From positions 1 through 51,766 of the forward strand of contig JAHDXW010000021.1 in the NCBI GenBank assembly GCA_023383015.1: a stretch of DNA of 51,766 bases, in the 5' to 3' direction. Made by a program: the position numbers and the translations under genes. The notes beneath the pieces are model-generated. The model saw nothing but the letters and a program-made list of their open reading frames with translations. It did no database searches and was not told where the DNA came from. Numbering within the stretch: the first letter of the stretch is position 1; every line of letters begins with the position of its first letter. Source of the DNA: Paracoccaceae bacterium. GTDB taxonomy: Bacteria; Pseudomonadota; Alphaproteobacteria; Rhodobacterales; Rhodobacteraceae. Below are positions 51,637-51,766 of the stretch, piece by piece.

Positions 51637-51766
51637 ATGCCCGCGCCCCTGCCCGACGACGCGCACGCCCTGATCGCCCTGCTGCTGCGCTGGCAGGCCG
51701 AGCTTGGCGTGACCGAGGCGATCGCCGAGGCGCCGCTGCCCCGCTACCGCGACCCCGTGCCGCCGC
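51637..51766 (+). CDS. Probable uracil-DNA glycosylase N-terminus, cut by window edge
   Basis: The first 43 codons of a gene that continues past the window. LIALLLRWQAELGVTEAIAE resembles the N-terminal helix of bacterial type 4/5 uracil-DNA glycosylases, which in this group often begin with such a WQxELGxxEAI segment. The catalytic motifs lie outside, so the call is based only on this short piece. Confidence 0.5.
   Translation, partial: MPAPLPDDAHALIALLLRWQAELGVTEAIAEAPLPRYRDPVPP

Overview
The window is about 52 kb of very GC-rich DNA (blocks I counted by hand run from about 55% to 80% GC, most above 70%). It looks like the chromosome of an alphaproteobacterium of the Rhodobacterales/Paracoccaceae type. 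The evidence is the dnaX-ybaB-recR block, a DUF1013/TrcR cell-cycle regulator of the kind found in alphaproteobacteria, several TRAP transporters, and gene chains joined by 4-base ATGA overlaps. I cannot fix the genus. All calls rest on reading the sequence and translations; no database search was run.

Region 1 (1-7.5 kb) opens with the 3' part of a tRNA-Ala(GGC). It continues with a compositionally lighter block (roughly 55-68% GC in the lines I counted) that looks like surface-glycan assembly and decoration. This block has two paralogous sulfotransferase-like genes, one fused to an N-terminal P-loop domain, a 68-residue protein, a glycosyltransferase with a large N-terminal module, a second small glycosyltransferase, an alpha/beta-hydrolase-like protein, and a convergent polysaccharide pyruvyl transferase.

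Region 2 (8.0-21.2 kb, all + strand) reads as one long catabolic operon. It holds two XRE-cupin regulators around an ATP-dependent hydantoinase/oxoprolinase pair (hyuA, hyuB) with a zinc-ribbon third protein, an isochorismatase-fold cysteine hydrolase, a BMP-type ABC importer (binding protein, double ATPase, two permeases), an enoyl-CoA-hydratase-like protein and an acyl-CoA ligase. Region 3 (21.3-33.5 kb) adds a divergent M20 amidohydrolase and a MarR-CobW-amidohydrolase-molybdoenzyme-TRAP operon, followed by an IclR regulator. Its molybdoenzyme is a 2Fe-2S protein plus a 1146-residue fusion of the molybdopterin and FAD subunits. Together regions 2 and 3 look like a modular island for taking up and dismantling N-heterocycles or cyclic ureides. 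The substrate is inferred, not shown.

Region 4 (33.5-42.7 kb, mostly - strand) is a GntR-associated TRAP/cupin/epimerase/short-chain dehydrogenase group, plus a zinc alcohol dehydrogenase and a fucose-isomerase-like protein. It fits sugar or sugar-acid catabolism. An uncharacterised DUF6544-like gene lies between.

Region 5 (42.7-51.8 kb) carries a Tat-exported CueO-like multicopper oxidase, then housekeeping genes: rsgA, dnaX, ybaB and recR. After these come a secreted protein made almost only of RTX repeats, trcR, a periplasmic ribonuclease T2 and the start of a probable uracil-DNA glycosylase. A perfect 38-bp palindrome sits between rsgA and dnaX.
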